This document shows positions 62,971-64,000 of a DNA stretch of 64,000 bases, one piece after another (position 1 is the stretch's first letter; the number at the start of each line of letters is the position of its first letter). Made by a program: the position numbers and the translations under genes. Origin of the DNA: Lacrimispora sphenoides (GTDB lineage: Bacteria; Bacillota; Clostridia; Lachnospirales; Lachnospiraceae); the NCBI RefSeq assembly GCF_900105215.1, contig NZ_FOIP01000002.1, forward strand, positions 930,001 to 994,000. Direction: 5' to 3'. The notes under the pieces were generated by a model. The model had not been told where the DNA came from, did no database searches, and was given only the letters and a program-made list of their open reading frames with translations.

Positions 62971-63020
62971 CCCCGATTTACCGGGCATCAACCGGATAGG
63001 AAGGCATATCTCATTGATGC
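62971..63020 (+). repeat. Two-hairpin repeat element, copy 2
   Basis: CCCG (62972-62975) pairs with CGGG (62982-62985). GCATCAA (62985-62991) pairs with TTGATGC (63014-63020), and inner GATA (62995-62998) with TATC (63007-63010) around the loop GGAAGGCA. It ends 43 bases before the HMA gene start, as copy 1 does before its gene. Confidence 0.6.
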
Positions 63021-63063
63021 ATTCGTGTATAAAATGAAGAAAAAGGACAGAGGAGGTTACAGG

Positions 63064-63423
63064 ATGTCTACTGCAATTATTTGTGCGATCTTAATTGTAA
63101 TTTGCTACTTTGGATTAAGAAGCACCATAAATAGGACGAAATATGGCTGCTGCGGAAGCGGCGGCAGCGAAGTGAAGAAAATAAAAGCTGCTGATAAAAA
63201 TATTTCCCATTATCCCTATACGCGAACCCTGGAGGTAGAAGGAATGACCTGCGGCAATTGCAAAAAGAGAGTAGAGAATGAGTTTAATAGCCGGGAAGGA
63301 TTATATGCTTCCGTGGATTTGAAGAAGAAACTGGCAGTCATACATATGAAAGATCAGATGTCAGAGGATGAGCTGAAAGAGATGGTAAGAAAAGCAGGAT
63401 ATACACCCGGGAAGATCAAATAA
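63064..63423 (+). CDS. Membrane-anchored HMA metal-binding protein
   Basis: The 119-residue protein has an N-terminal membrane helix (about 2-20) followed by a CCGSGG stretch, the pattern of FeoB-associated Cys-rich membrane proteins. A C-terminal heavy-metal-associated domain follows with [16 protein letters not shown] (Cys pair for Cu(I) or another soft metal) and [20 protein letters not shown] 63064 follows GAGGAGG by eight bases. The longer frame from 62959 runs through the hairpin element and is rejected. No transporter is adjacent; a metal chaperone or sensor role is inferred. A terminator follows. Confidence 0.85.
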   Translation: MSTAIICAILIVICYFGLRSTINRTKYGCCGSGGSEVKKIKAADKNISHYPYTRTLEVEGMTCGNCKKRVENEFNSREGLYASVDLKKKLAVIHMKDQMSEDELKEMVRKAGYTPGKIK

Positions 63424-63487
63424 ATGCATTAACTGGTATGACAGAATAAACAGGTCATAAGATATATGAAAAAAGATTGATTGCAGT

Positions 63488-63547
63488 AAGCGGCGGACTA
63501 AGATGGTTTTATTTCGAATCCATGATTGTCTGCTGCTTTTTTGTTTT
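63488..63547 (+). terminator. Terminator after the HMA gene
   Basis: AAGCGGCGGAC (63488-63498) pairs with GTCTGCTGCTT (63528-63538), with two wobble pairs and a long loop containing an inner ATGG/CCAT stem, followed by a T run. Confidence 0.68.
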
Positions 63548-63627
63548 TATAGTCCTAAATTATTAAAAAAATAGATTGTTTTTCTTTTTCATACATGGTA
63601 AGTTGATATCAGATAGGAGGGGATCTG

Positions 63628-64000
63628 ATGATAGAAGTAACATTTTATGATTCTGTTGAAGATCATTTACTGGAGTATGCAGTCATTGCTTCACGGTATC
63701 AGAACAAATGGATATTCTGTAAGCACAAGGACCGGGACACCCTTGAAATTCCTGGAGGACACCGGGAAAAGGGGGAAGATATCGTAACGACTGCCAACCG
63801 GGAACTTTATGAGGAGACGGGAGCAACAGAATATATCCTGAAGCCGGTCAGTGGATATTCGGTTCGGAATCTTGATGAGAACGAGGAGAGTTCAAAAGAA
63901 TCTTTTGGAATGCTGTTTTATAGTGAAGTCAAAGAACTTGGAGAAATGCCGACGGGGTTTGAGATAGAAAAGATACGGCTATTGGATGAGATGCCTGATT
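63628..64000 (+). CDS. NUDIX hydrolase, 5' part (runs off window)
   Basis: ATG 63628 follows GGAGGGG and opens a frame to the window edge (124 codons visible). It starts MIEVTFYDSVEDHLLEYAVI and contains a full Nudix box: GGHREKGE at about residues 43-50, then seven residues, and RELYEETGA. This is the metal-binding motif of nucleoside diphosphate-linked hydrolases such as 8-oxo-dGTP or ADP-ribose pyrophosphatases. The substrate cannot be told. The 3' end is missing. Confidence 0.9.
   Translation, partial: MIEVTFYDSVEDHLLEYAVIASRYQNKWIFCKHKDRDTLEIPGGHREKGEDIVTTANRELYEETGATEYILKPVSGYSVRNLDENEESSKESFGMLFYSEVKELGEMPTGFEIEKIRLLDEMPD

Noticed and set aside
62779..62991. Minus-strand frame with FQP/IQP repeats over the 9-bp repeat
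   Set aside because: Open only because the unit is a multiple of three; no ribosome site, and it overlaps the two-hairpin element.

Overview
The window is chromosomal DNA of a low-to-moderate GC, spore-forming anaerobic member of the Clostridia, most likely a Lachnospiraceae close to the Clostridium saccharolyticum/Lacrimispora group. The basis is a full-length pyruvate:ferredoxin oxidoreductase, a LysM-GH18 spore-type hydrolase, a collagen-like spore-surface protein beside DUF4489 proteins, strong GGAGG ribosome sites and YesM/YesN-type two-component systems driving sugar ABC transporters. The taxonomic call is inference. I saw no rRNA, tRNA, CRISPR array, phage or transposase.

Region 1 (1-8600) starts with the tail of leuS. 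It continues with an AT-rich accessory block: an MBOAT/SGNH acylation pair, a gene remnant, a 52-residue protein, a lipoprotein, a CPBP protease and a LysM-GH18 hydrolase. The block lies between two related terminator hairpins (351-400 and 6961-7015). It is followed by two conserved clostridial hypothetical genes and a Gly/Cys-rich small protein with a sporulation-like promoter.

Region 2 (8600-34400) is mainly housekeeping: an AlaX-type editing protein, an AI-2E family transporter, a PadR-controlled flavodoxin/SCP2/membrane fusion, a P1 peptidase, hemB with a structured leader, a PHP phosphoesterase, a VanW protein, PFOR, a DUF4397 protein, a GntR-ABC operon, a zinc-ribbon protein, an LTA-synthase-like protein, a DUF362 ferredoxin, metY and cardiolipin synthase. 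Rho-independent terminators separate most of these units.

Region 3 (34400-38950, minus strand) looks like a spore-surface cluster: a 688-residue collagen-like protein, a membrane protein and two paralogous DUF4489 proteins. A pair of mutually exclusive hairpins lies between the two DUF4489 genes.

Region 4 (39000-62700) is a carbohydrate-use locus, probably for a uronic-acid-containing polysaccharide. A minus-strand unit encodes a YesM-type kinase, a YesN-type regulator and a heparinase II/III-like lyase. Divergent from it is an operon with a solute-binding protein, two permeases, a GH2 enzyme, a GH88 unsaturated uronyl hydrolase and a DUF2264 protein. A second kinase/regulator pair then leads a second solute-binding protein, two permeases and a LacZ-type GH2. 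No transporter ATPase is encoded here, so a shared MsiK-type ATPase elsewhere is expected.

Region 5 (62700-64000) holds a 9-bp tandem repeat, a FeoB-associated-like/HMA protein and the start of a NUDIX hydrolase. The most unusual non-coding signal is a two-hairpin element present twice (46128-46179 and 62971-63020). Its copies show compensating base changes, and each lies about 40 bases before a start codon.
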